DNA of 64,000 nt from Extibacter muris (GTDB lineage Bacteria; Bacillota; Clostridia; Lachnospirales; Lachnospiraceae), in NCBI RefSeq assembly GCF_004345005.1, contig NZ_SMMX01000012.1, positions 1-64,000 of the forward strand, given 5' to 3'. A program made the translations under genes and the position numbers. The notes beneath the pieces were generated by a model. It was given only the letters and a program-made list of their open reading frames with translations, ran no database searches and was not told the origin of the DNA. This document shows, in pieces, positions 50,166-59,700 of this stretch; within the stretch, counting starts at the first letter, position 1; each line of letters starts with the position of its first letter.

Positions 50166-50845
50166 AGTGTCCTCCTTTCTTCAGCCAGTCAGGTAATGTG
50201 CAGAAATAACTTCCTGCGATTATTATACCGCGCTGGCTGTGATTTGTCTGCTTGCTAATAAAAAATTTGCGATTTATCCATATTTGAAAATTTATTTTCT
50301 GTCTATCAAAACCACATGAATAAGTCGGACCTGCGTTTTTACAGTCACAGGCCCGGCTCATTGTATCTGATTTCGATTTACTGCCGTATTTGCCACGCCC
50401 CCCGGCAGGCCCTTTCATAACAGGGCGGGACTATTACAGGCTGCGGATAGCTTCGCCGCATCATAGCCCCGCAGTCGCCGCCGCTTTGCCGGAGCAGGCG
50501 CACGCCGCAGGAACTCCCCCCAAGTCCTTAGGAGGTCGTGAGAAAGTACCATTATCATCTATGCCGTTGTCGCGCCCTGCCTGCCACAGCAGGGTCAATG
50601 GTTTGCGTGGATCGCTCGGACAGCGGGATTCATCACCTCCTTGGCTGCCTGTTATGGCGCCGCCCCATTTGCCGCTCGGAACACAGAATGAAGTACCTGT
50701 AATAGCGTATATGAAATTGTCAAGGAGCAAGCGAGGGGCGTGGCAGTTATAATCGTATTTCAGTTAGGGTGTGCCGGAGCTTGTGCTGTCGGCCACACCT
50801 GTCAGGCTTGTCCTGCCGGATAAATATGTCCCTCTATTATTCATT
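50166..50845. other. GC-rich gap, no supported gene
   Basis: 680 bp. Open frames exist on both strands (e.g. 50390-50752 plus, 50461-50730 minus), but neither has a ribosome site or a recognisable domain. The high GC differs from int/xis; it may hold debris of lost conjugation genes. Confidence 0.4.
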
Positions 50846-51295
50846 TCATTTTCGGGCATTATTTTCGGGGTCTGACTCCATTTTTTCAAAATTTTTTTTC
50901 AAACGCCGAAGCCCTCGCTGGATTCCTTCGTGTACGGAGCTAACACCGAAGCCCTCGCTTTTTGCAATTTCCAATATGCTCATGCCGAGCAGAAAATGTG
51001 AAGTGACACGGTTTCGCTGTTTTTCCGGCAGGGAAGCAATCGCCTGATACAGCCTGGCACTTTCTTCTTTCTGTTCCAAAATTTCAGCCGGCGTCAGGAC
51101 GATCACCAGAGCATCATGCTCTACGTTAGTATCGTAGTCCAGGGAAAAATATGCCTTATGCCGGTATGTACGCAGGATATAAGCGGCCTCTGCCAGCTTA
51201 TATTCCCGGAGCAGATCAGCAACCTCGTCCGGCACTTCAACAGTCATATCATTTGTATAAAATGGGTAATAATCCCTTAAATTGATTTCTTTCAT
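50846..51295 (-). CDS. Sigma-70 region 4-like regulator
   Basis: 149 residues from ATG 51295 (GGAGG upstream). N-terminal DYYPFYTNDMTVEVPDEVAD and C-terminal HTH ASLPEKQRNRVTSHFLLGMS + ILEIAKSEGFGVSSVHEGIQ, a form common in Tn916-like and other ICEs. Lacks region 2. Likely element regulator. Confidence 0.75.
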   Translation of the reverse strand: MKEINLRDYYPFYTNDMTVEVPDEVADLLREYKLAEAAYILRTYRHKAYFSLDYDTNVEHDALVIVLTPAEILEQKEESARLYQAIASLPEKQRNRVTSHFLLGMSILEIAKSEGFGVSSVHEGIQRGLRRLKKNFEKMESDPENNARK

Positions 51296-51667
51296 ATGTA
51301 ATCCTCCAATTTCGATTTGATTTTTTCGTTACATGGGCAAATCAAAATCAGAGGAGGGGAACGGCAGCCTGGAAAACATGAACCGCAAAACTTTTTTCTA
51401 AACCTTTTCCATACTGCAAACCTCCTATCCACCTTAACTTTTGAGAGGGATAAGAGGAGCGTGCCTCTGCAACCAGGGCATGACAAAGCTGCCCTGCGGA
51501 AACAGGCCGCAAAGCCAAGAACAGGTTTCGCCAGCGTTAAAATACGCTGAACTTTGTTAGCCGCACCTCCGTTTGTTGGGTTTCATAGCTGCGTCCTCAA
51601 AATATACAGAAAATCTATTTGAATATGGTTGAAACGCATCCTTTTTTCGAGGAATTTCACCAAGAGA
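51296..51667. other. Intergenic, nothing recognised
   Basis: Leader of the sigma-like gene. It shares the string GAACGGCAGCC with the region before the other sigma-like gene (about 41650), which hints at a common leader type. No gene supported. Confidence 0.4.
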
Positions 51668-51672
51668 TGAAA

Positions 51673-51709
51673 AACGCCCGATTAAGGATTTTTCCTTAAA
51701 TCGGGCGTT
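51673..51709 (-). terminator. Terminator of the surface-protein/sortase run
   Basis: 16- to 17-bp stem with one bulge (51673-51688 and 51693-51709); on the minus strand it is followed by a T run. Ends the genes transcribed from 60.6 kb to 51.7 kb. Confidence 0.8.
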
Positions 51710-51743
51710 CTTGTCTATCTTATCAAGTTATACTTGTATGTTT

Positions 51744-51962
51744 TTATGTGTCACCATTCAGCGATAAGTGAGGATACAAGGTGTATGTGCCGCCCGGTGT
51801 ACCGTTATCGCAGAGCATCATTCTCCACCGTAAAGTATGGCTAGCGTTGGACGGGTGTTGTGAAAAGAGCAGAATAGCAACAATTACAATCAACAGGGCG
51901 GCCACAAACAGACAGGCCATAACAAAGCGTTTTCGCCACTGTTTTTTTCTTCTGGCCGCCAT
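51744..51962 (-). CDS. Small membrane protein after the sortase gene
   Basis: 72 residues. Basic N-terminus, one membrane helix (about residues 14-33), short external part with CDNGTPGGTYTLYPHLSLNG. No family recognised. Last gene before the terminator. Confidence 0.5.
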   Translation of the reverse strand: MAARRKKQWRKRFVMACLFVAALLIVIVAILLFSQHPSNASHTLRWRMMLCDNGTPGGTYTLYPHLSLNGDT

Positions 51963-52041
51963 TCTTCTTTTCCGAATTTTCTTAAGCCAACAGCATTTAT
52001 GTTTGGCTTTTACTCATTCATGCTAAATCATGTTTCGTTCC

Positions 52042-52913
52042 TTATTCTGTATCGGTATGTATTCTTCTTGCCGCAATTAGAAAGCGTCCGTTGTCCTCCT
52101 GATAGCTGCAAGTGGATAAAATGGTAATCTGCTCCCCATAAGAGGGCGTAATGCCGGTATCGTATAAGGCGTTCTCTGAAAGATAGCTTACAAGTTCGTT
52201 AAAGGCTTTCTCGGTCAGATCACCCGCCTGATAATACCAACGGTAACCCGGTTCGTCTTGATATAAAATGCGGGTTTTCAAAGCGGCAAATATTTCATAC
52301 TCCCTATATTCGGTGGTTGTCGTGAAAAGGAGAGGGGGAGTTTCCTCCCAAAACGCCTTTGACGCATAATCATCAAGCGTGCCAAACATGGTATTATTCT
52401 TCATGTTGTGCCCATACACGATAAACAGATCGCTGTCAATCGTGCTGCCCGCGCCGACAAAGGGCGTTCTGCTTTGAGAAGAAGTTTTATCAAAAGCGCG
52501 GCGCAAATAATATTCCGGCTCGTCCGGCGTACTCATAACCGGATAATCTATATTGGTATTGTCGATATGCAGCCAGCCTCAAAATCGCTGTTTTCCGCAT
52601 ACAGGATGGCATACTTGGTGTACTGCGGATCTTCTAATGTTTCCTCGATATGGCCTTGCGACTGCTGCGCCAGTTCTACGGTCGCCGCAAGTTCTGTAAA
52701 GGAAGCCTGTTCCTGTTTGCCCTGTATGTAAAAATTGATAATCATAACGGCAGATACAACAAAAAGGTTGAAAAAAACAAGAAACAGGACAGAAAAAACA
52801 GGTTTCAAGCTATTTTTATGTCTGCGACTTTTCCATGCGCTTCTTTTCCTTGACCTTGTGACATTGCCTAAATAAAGTTTAATTTCCCTCACCCTTTCAA
52901 TAAATTCAGACAA
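52042..52913 (-). pseudogene. srtB: Class B sortase with a single frameshift
   Basis: The N-terminal part (52913 to about 52580) has a membrane anchor (SLKPVFSVLFLVFFNLFVVS) and runs into a stop at 52548. Another frame continues GWLHIDNTNIDYPVMSTPDE to the end at 52042 with VYGHNMKNNTMFG (catalytic His) and ILSTCSYQEDNGRFLIAARR (catalytic Cys and Arg). Restoring one base in the GATTTTGAGGCTGG stretch (about 52578) gives the expected DFxGW junction. Otherwise complete, so the lesion is recent, a sequencing error or a reversible switch. Would anchor the PQTGD proteins of this region. Confidence 0.85.
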
Positions 52914-52952
52914 GAAACGGGCTGGAATAATCCAACCCGCCTTGCTTCGCTC

Positions 52953-53237
52953 TTATTTTTGAGCTTCATTTACCTTTCCGCGCAACGATTTTCCCGCCTT
53001 AAAGCTTGGCCGGTAGCCAGCGGGGATGCTTACTTTCTCTCCGGTTTGAGGGTTTCTCGCTTTACGCAGAGGAGAATATTTCGCTTCAAAAGTTCCAAAG
53101 CCGGTAAACTGCACTTTGTCCCTTGCTGCCATTCTTTCGGTCAGAATGGCAAGAACAGCGTTCATGCTTTCGGTTGCCTGTGACTTGGTAAGGCTGGTTC
53201 TGCTGCAAAGTTCTTCCACAAACTCATTTCTATTCAT
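52953..53237 (-). CDS. hup: HU family DNA-binding protein
   Basis: 94 residues: MNRNEFVEELCSRTSLTKSQ start, VQFTGFGTFEAKYSPLRKAR and NPQTGEKVSIPAGYRPSFKA, the DNA-embracing arm. Complete. Its place between sortase and adhesin genes is unusual; may be an element-borne nucleoid protein affecting local expression or integration. Confidence 0.93.
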   Translation of the reverse strand: MNRNEFVEELCSRTSLTKSQATESMNAVLAILTERMAARDKVQFTGFGTFEAKYSPLRKARNPQTGEKVSIPAGYRPSFKAGKSLRGKVNEAQK

Positions 53238-53284
53238 TTATTTCCTTTCTCAAAGGGTATAGGCGTTCTCTTTTTCAACGCTTC

Positions 53285-56200
53285 TTATTTGTGTCTTTTA
53301 TGGCGCTGTTTTCTTCCAAACAGGATCACCGCTATGCCGAACACAGAGAAGCAGGCCAAGGCAATCCAAAGGCTTATATTTGAGGTATCACCTGTCTGTG
53401 GCACATCATCAGGCGTGTCAGGTGTAGGCTCCGGTTTCGGATCTGGTGTAGGAGTTTCCTCGCCATCTTTATGATTGTTAAATGCTTCGGTAGCGGTAAT
53501 ATTTGCGGCAATCGTACCGGCTGTTTTTGCGCCGGCCGTTCCGTTCACCGTAACCGTATAACCTGCGTTCTGCTTTTCCTCGACGGTATAGCCTACGCCA
53601 GCAGGGAGATTGGAAGCAGTTTTGCTCTCGTCCGCCTTCAAGGTAAAGGTGGCAATGCCTTTTTCAAAGGTCATATCCCCGTAAACTCCGCTTATTGTGG
53701 TATTATCCAGCGTTACGGTAAAGGTAAATGCCTCTGTATTGCTTGCGCCGCTGCCGGAAACGGTCTTTTTCACCTGCAATCCACCGTGGCGTTCCGGGTT
53801 CGGATCATTTACCAACCACCATTGGGATTTATTATCCTCGATTGCTTTCCAGTCCATATAAACACCGTTACGGGTATCAATCCAAGTGAAGTCACCGTCA
53901 TCCGTTGTACTTCCAGCACCGGAAATAACGTATACCTGCGCTTTTTCCGGAACGACATTATCGTAGTCGTAAATGCTGATCCTGGTGAGGTCCGTTACTG
54001 CGCCATCCGCTGTCAAACCTTTTCCGGCTGGGATTTCCAAAGTGCCGCTTTTTTCCTTATCTCCCCGATAGTTTTCCAAAATATGAGCGTCAGCACCAAA
54101 TTTTAATGTGGCAGAAGTATCAATGACAAGGTCATAAACATTCACCAACTGCTCATTATCCTGATGCTCGTTGTCGATCACCACATTCGAGCTGTCTGTC
54201 ACTTGCACAAGGTGTGCATTTTTAACTCGCTTAAATATATCGTCGTTGTTGCTTTCCTTGAAGTAAACCTCAGCTCTTCCACCTAACGGGAGAACTTCAT
54301 TATCTCTAATCTCAAATATTTCAAAGCCGTAAATTGTATCAGCAACTCTCGCCTGATCTTTAATCGTGATTGTTGCATTTTTATAGACGTGTGGAGCGAC
54401 AGGATTTGCTTTTTTGAGCGTACCTCCCTTCCAGTATTCCGAATTAGGATTACCGATTCCGTAAACATTTTGTACGCTTGCATTTCCTTCAAGTAATACA
54501 GATGTGTTTCCAATCACGCGAGAAGCCTTTCCGCCGCCGTAGACATTGTTAGCCGTACCATTGCCGTGAATTTTTACTTCAGTATTGCCATACACAACTC
54601 CTGGGTATATGACAGTTCCATCGCTCGCATACCATCCATCGGCGCCATGATGATTTTCTCCACCGCCATAGATGTCTCCCAATACAGAACCGGAAACATC
54701 CACATAGGTATCGCCAAAGTTTCGCCCTTCGATTGCACCGCCATGGACATCTCCCTCTACAACAGCGCCTTCATAGACATAGACAGAGGCCGAGCCGGTC
54801 ACATCAATATAGTCTTCATCACTATAATAGCCTCCGCCAAAAATGCTTCCCGCATGCCGCAAGAATCTGTTGCTGTTTTCGTGGTTCTTTTTCAGAACCT
54901 TACCATATACATGCACATTGGTGTTGCCCACTACGCTTCCGTCGTCGCTGCCGCCGATGAGGGCATGAACTTCAGCGTCTTTATTTATTGTGGTGGTAAT
55001 GTTTCCCGTAACCGTTCCTCTCACACAACCGCTGGTAACTGTGCCTCCGTACCAGGTTGAAACCTCGCCTAATTCCATATCCGCATTATGCCCGCCTGCA
55101 TAGATGCCGCCATTGATTGTAATATCAATATTGCCGGTGACATTATCGCTTGAGCTGCCACCATAGACATACTCTGCATGTCCGTTAACTGTTACATCAA
55201 TATCACCATTGACATCCCCAAAGACACCTCCGCCATATATCCGGCAGCTATAGTATTTTGTGTCGTCTACCCGGCCTTCTCCGTTAAACAAAACATGAAT
55301 ATCAGAGTTAGCTGTATAGTGTTTTTTGTCAGTGTCGTACCCGTCTGCCAACGACCACTGTTCCGTGCGGCTGGTAGAAGCCCCTCCAATTACAGAGTCT
55401 ATTACCACTGCGCCTTCATCTACGGTTATATAGACATCATCAACAGAAACCATAGAGTTGCGAGCGCCATATACGTCGCTTACCAATGCGCCGGGAAGTA
55501 TTTTAACCTCGATTTTCTCACCTGTGACATCGGCGATCTGCGGTTCGCCTTGAATGTCGTGGCCGCTGCCTATCACATCTGCCAATGCGTACTTCGTGCT
55601 ACTGCCATCCTGATACCTCCTGCTTGAGCCGTATTCCAGATAAATACTACCTGTCGTGACCCCGCCGTAACATCCGCCGTACACCTTTGATACGGCTGCA
55701 TCTCCGGCTACATGAACATATGTATTTCCGCTATTTCCTCTATAGCTGCCTCCGTAAATACCGCTCCAGTCGCCGCCGTTTATCTCGATATGGGCACTTT
55801 CTACGTCTTTCTTATTGCCGCCCCCGAAAATAGTTGTGGCTTTTGTATACGCTCCGCTAAATTTCTTTCGTACACTATCTGCCATATATAAACTATGGCC
55901 GTTTGCAAAAATCATTATATGTGGATCTGAACCTTCAGTAGAAGGTATCCGAAGTTCTACATTCTCAAAACTTGTGTCCGCCTGCAACTCAATGGCTTTG
56001 GTTCGGTACATTCCCTCTACATCCACCGTCAAGTCTTTTAAGACAATGACTGCATCGTTGCCTTTACCGATAATTTTGACTTCAGCATCAGGATTATCTG
56101 CGATAGCATCGTTGATGGCTGTTTCGATGTCTACCCAATTTTTCTCACCATCAACTTCGATTGTTATTGTTTCTTCTTGCGATTTTTGAGGATTGATATT

Positions 56201-56680
56201 TTCGCTGTCTAATTCTGAACATAGAGAGCAATCATAACTGCACGGCGTACCCTCAACCGCCTCCACACAACCGCAGCTTTCGTCATGCGAATGGGTGCAG
56301 TTCAATTTCTTTGTAGTACAGGCGCTTTCTTCGCTGCAAACATGGGTACATTCGGTTGGGCTGGCCTCGCCCGCATCGGACGGGGTAGCGCTGTCATCCA
56401 AAACAGTTTCATTAGGATAGCAACTTTCGTCATGCGAATGAACACAATTCGTTTCAAAGATAGTGCAATCCTCCGCATGCTCATGGGTGCATAGATTGCC
56501 TTCCACGCCCTCGCTGTAACCGCAGTCCTCGGTATGCTCTGTATGATGAGCGCACAAGCCACCGCCTGTCGAAGCAGCAGATACTGCCATTCCTTGCGGA
56601 ACAAAGCCGCAAAGCATAACTGCACATAGCAGCAGGCTTAAAAATCTTTTTTTCATACTCTTTTTCCTCTTTATTTTCAT
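53285..56680 (-). CDS. Giant sortase-anchored surface protein with Cys/His repeats and beta-helix
   Basis: 1131 residues. Signal peptide (about 9-35, KKRFLSLLLCAVMLCGFVPQ); a Cys/His-rich tandem block (about 42-165, units like CTHEHAEDCTIFETNCVHSHDES broken up by linkers) that could bind metal or form disulfides; a long Gly/Tyr repeat region (about 190-900; IYGGSY, VYGGCYGG, DIYGGGENH) that reads as a right-handed parallel beta-helix; a pilin-like Ig domain with KKTVSGSGASNTEAFTFTVT; Pro-rich stalk; VPQTGD, membrane helix, basic tail. Shares both ends with the next protein, so they arose by duplication with exchange of the middle. Probable adhesin. Confidence 0.87.
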   Translation of the reverse strand: MKIKRKKSMKKRFLSLLLCAVMLCGFVPQGMAVSAASTGGGLCAHHTEHTEDCGYSEGVEGNLCTHEHAEDCTIFETNCVHSHDESCYPNETVLDDSATPSDAGEASPTECTHVCSEESACTTKKLNCTHSHDESCGCVEAVEGTPCSYDCSLCSELDSENINPQKSQEETITIEVDGEKNWVDIETAINDAIADNPDAEVKIIGKGNDAVIVLKDLTVDVEGMYRTKAIELQADTSFENVELRIPSTEGSDPHIMIFANGHSLYMADSVRKKFSGAYTKATTIFGGGNKKDVESAHIEINGGDWSGIYGGSYRGNSGNTYVHVAGDAAVSKVYGGCYGGVTTGSIYLEYGSSRRYQDGSSTKYALADVIGSGHDIQGEPQIADVTGEKIEVKILPGALVSDVYGARNSMVSVDDVYITVDEGAVVIDSVIGGASTSRTEQWSLADGYDTDKKHYTANSDIHVLFNGEGRVDDTKYYSCRIYGGGVFGDVNGDIDVTVNGHAEYVYGGSSSDNVTGNIDITINGGIYAGGHNADMELGEVSTWYGGTVTSGCVRGTVTGNITTTINKDAEVHALIGGSDDGSVVGNTNVHVYGKVLKKNHENSNRFLRHAGSIFGGGYYSDEDYIDVTGSASVYVYEGAVVEGDVHGGAIEGRNFGDTYVDVSGSVLGDIYGGGENHHGADGWYASDGTVIYPGVVYGNTEVKIHGNGTANNVYGGGKASRVIGNTSVLLEGNASVQNVYGIGNPNSEYWKGGTLKKANPVAPHVYKNATITIKDQARVADTIYGFEIFEIRDNEVLPLGGRAEVYFKESNNDDIFKRVKNAHLVQVTDSSNVVIDNEHQDNEQLVNVYDLVIDTSATLKFGADAHILENYRGDKEKSGTLEIPAGKGLTADGAVTDLTRISIYDYDNVVPEKAQVYVISGAGSTTDDGDFTWIDTRNGVYMDWKAIEDNKSQWWLVNDPNPERHGGLQVKKTVSGSGASNTEAFTFTVTLDNTTISGVYGDMTFEKGIATFTLKADESKTASNLPAGVGYTVEEKQNAGYTVTVNGTAGAKTAGTIAANITATEAFNNHKDGEETPTPDPKPEPTPDTPDDVPQTGDTSNISLWIALACFSVFGIAVILFGRKQRHKRHK
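53290..53440 (-). repeat. Shared 3' segment of the two surface-protein genes, copy 1
   Basis: Nearly identical to 56746-56935 (VPQTGD anchor, membrane helix and tail). Together with the shared 5' segments (about 56300-56660 and 59880-60250) this allows homologous exchange or deletion between the genes. Confidence 0.8.
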
Positions 56681-56745
56681 ATCAATTTACGTCTCCTTTT
56701 CAGGGGGCAAGCTGTTCTTATGTTTGCGCCTTTTTCCTGCACTTC

Positions 56746-59700
56746 TTATTTGTGTCTTTTATGGCGCTGTTTTCTCCCAAACAGGATCACCGCTATGCCG
56801 AACACAGAGAAGCAGGCCAAGGCAATCCAAAGGCTTATATTTGATGTATCACCTGTCTGTGGCACATCATCAGGCGTGTCCGGTGTTGGCTTCGGTGTAG
56901 GATCCGGTTTCGGAGTTTCCACGCCATCTTTATGATTGGTAAATTTTACTTCTGCACTGCTGTTTTCTGGAATCGTACCTTTGTCAGCAATAGAAGAAGT
57001 TGTATAGCCGTTGCTGTTCGCTTCTTTTTCTACGACAGTATATCCCGTACCGGCAGGGAGCCCCGTGGCATTTGCTTTTTCACCATGTTTTAATATGATT
57101 TCCGCAACTCCGTTTGTAAACTCCATATCGCCGTATGTACCGCTGATTGTTTTGTCATCAAGGGTAACTGTAAAGTGAAACTTTTTGTCTTTATCGCCTT
57201 GTGTCCCTGTTACTTCTTTCTCTATTGTGATTCCACCCATTTTTGGTGCATGATAGGTGTTGGTAACAGTATAGCCATCAGCGGCGGTACCGGTAACGGA
57301 AACCTCATAGCCGTTGCTAATGGTGATTTCTTCTACCGTGTAGGCAATCTTTTTGCCCGCCTTGTATCCGTCCAGATCAGAGAAGGTACCCGTCCAATTG
57401 TTGGCAGCGGTCAGGGTCAAGGTCTTTCCCTCGACAACTTTACCGTCCGCCAAAAGTTTAATAGTAACAGATTCTGGTCTCTTGCCGTCTTGATTATTGT
57501 TATCATTCCACACCTTGGTGACTTGGACTGAGGTCTTAGGCGCATGAACATTCTCAAAAACAATCTTATCAACTTCTGTTGTGCTTTGAGTAGGCTGAAG
57601 GGTTTCCTTTTTGATTGTATGGCTTTCTTGTAGCACATTATCTGCATTCAGTGTAATTTTGTATTCAATATGATACTTTGCATTGTCATATTGATACGCT
57701 TCGTCATCGCCTTTTATTTCAGTTACATCAAAGGTATATGTCCCCGGAAGGCTAAAGTTTATATCAAAGCTAAAGGCGCCTATTTTCGGCTCCGATGATG
57801 GAATTACCTCGGAGGATGAAGTTGTCTTGGAAAGGGAATAACCCAAGGTACCCGGTAAATTAGTGTCCGTAAGTTTGAATCGAAACACTTCATCGCTGAA
57901 ATTAAATTGCGTGCCCTCGAAATCAAGTAAATGTTTTTCACCGGAAAGTGTGACCTGAATCGGCTGTGGTCCTTTTCCAATCGTAATCCAACCGTTGGCA
58001 CTGATACCGCCGCCGCTTTCCGCCTGATTATCTACAACTATTAAAGAAACTAACTGTTCTGCTGTATCAATATCCTTCTGCTCAAGCTGTGATTTGAGCC
58101 CATAAGCATTGGTTCGATTATATATGCTAGTGACATCTTCCTCCGGTGTAGTGCCAGCTATGTAACGGTCGCCATGGTTATCGGCATACCAGTGAACCTT
58201 GCCACCACCTAAAGTCTTGTCAGACATATAGAGGATGCCATTAACCTGACTTTGCTGACCTCCTAAACTTGTCGTAAATGTATCTTTGCGCTTTTCGACG
58301 GTATAGAAGTCATCTCCTGCGTTGACTGCAGTATTTCCCGTTACTAAAGCTCCTTCTTCAAAATAAATATCACTGATACCAATTGGGCAAAACCAGAGTC
58401 CTCCGCCTTCATTGCTTGCCTTATTTGTACGAATCTCTACACGAGAAAGCGACAAATGATAGGGTACAGTTTTAACATGTACACCACCGCCGTGATTTTT
58501 TGCTGTGTTATGAGCAATCTCACCTGCTTTTAGGTAGACTTCGTTCGACCAAATTAAGATTCCCCCGCCATCACCGTCCACATCCATCGGTGCAGCACTG
58601 CCGCCCTGGGTATACTTGCCTAGGGCTTCGTTGCGGCTGATGCTCCCGCCGTTCATGGTAAAACGTCCGGGAAAACGTGTCTGCCATTCAGACATGGAAA
58701 CTTTCGGATAGTCGTCTGCTGTAACAGGCTTCTTCTCGTTGCCCGCGTATTTGAGCAGGTAGCCATCCTGAATGAGAACGCCCCCGCCACCAACTTCTGT
58801 TGTATTTTCGGAAAGGCTGCCGCCATTCATGGTGACATCGGCATTGGCGCTGACAAAGAGACCGCCGCCCTTGTCGTATCCGGTATTGGAACCAATATAG
58901 CCGTCATTAAAAATGAATGTGGCGATGGCCGGTGTATTTGAGGGAAGCACATCCAGATCCTTATAAGCATTTTGCATAGTATCCACATTATTTCCGATGC
59001 AGACCCCGCCTGTACCGCCTTTATTGTAAGAGATTTCGCCGCCGTTCATTGTGAAAGAGGAACCATCAAAAACATTCACTCCGCCGGCATCCATCCACCA
59101 TATTTCCGACAAACCGTTTTCGCTGATCTCACCATCGTTCATTGTAAAGGCTGACCCGTGGTCAACTAAAACGCCTTTGTCTTTCGCCTTTTCAATGAGA
59201 CCACCCTCCATGGTGAACATAGATTGATGGTCTGCATGGACTCCGATTTTTGCAGAACCTGTAATCACGCCATCGTTTAAGTTAAGATTGGCACCATTGT
59301 CTAGCTTGACTGCGCAATCTGGCCAATAATAATCGCTACTTCCGATTTGTCCACCGTTCATGACAAATAAGCTTTTATCTCCATCTAATGCAATGACGGC
59401 TTTGGAAGATGCCCAATCACCAATTATGCCAGAGTTCAGAATAAGATCCCCCTTGCTTTCAATAAGCGCCTCTTGCATATAGCCGGCATTACCGCTATAA
59501 CCGCGCCAAGTAGATCGATAGGCATCGGTTGTTGTTTCCCCTATCGTCAAACCGGCTTCTTCGGGTATGAAAAACAGGGATGAAAGGTCTTTTTGGTTTG
59601 GCTCAAAAATCGTAACTTGTGAAAAGGATAACGTTACCTCAACGCCAGCCGGAACAGTAATGGTACTATCAAAGGCGATCTTTTCAGCATTTACACTGAT

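Noticed and set aside
50390-50752. 120-codon open frame in GC-rich DNA
   Set aside because: High GC explains the lack of stops; no start signal or recognised domain.
52548-52590. Programmed frameshift in the sortase gene
   Set aside because: No slippery heptamer or stimulatory structure is visible; a simple one-base deletion is enough.
53471-56494. Several plus-strand frames of 100-211 codons
   Set aside because: All are antisense shadows of the surface-protein genes, which have signal peptides and anchors.
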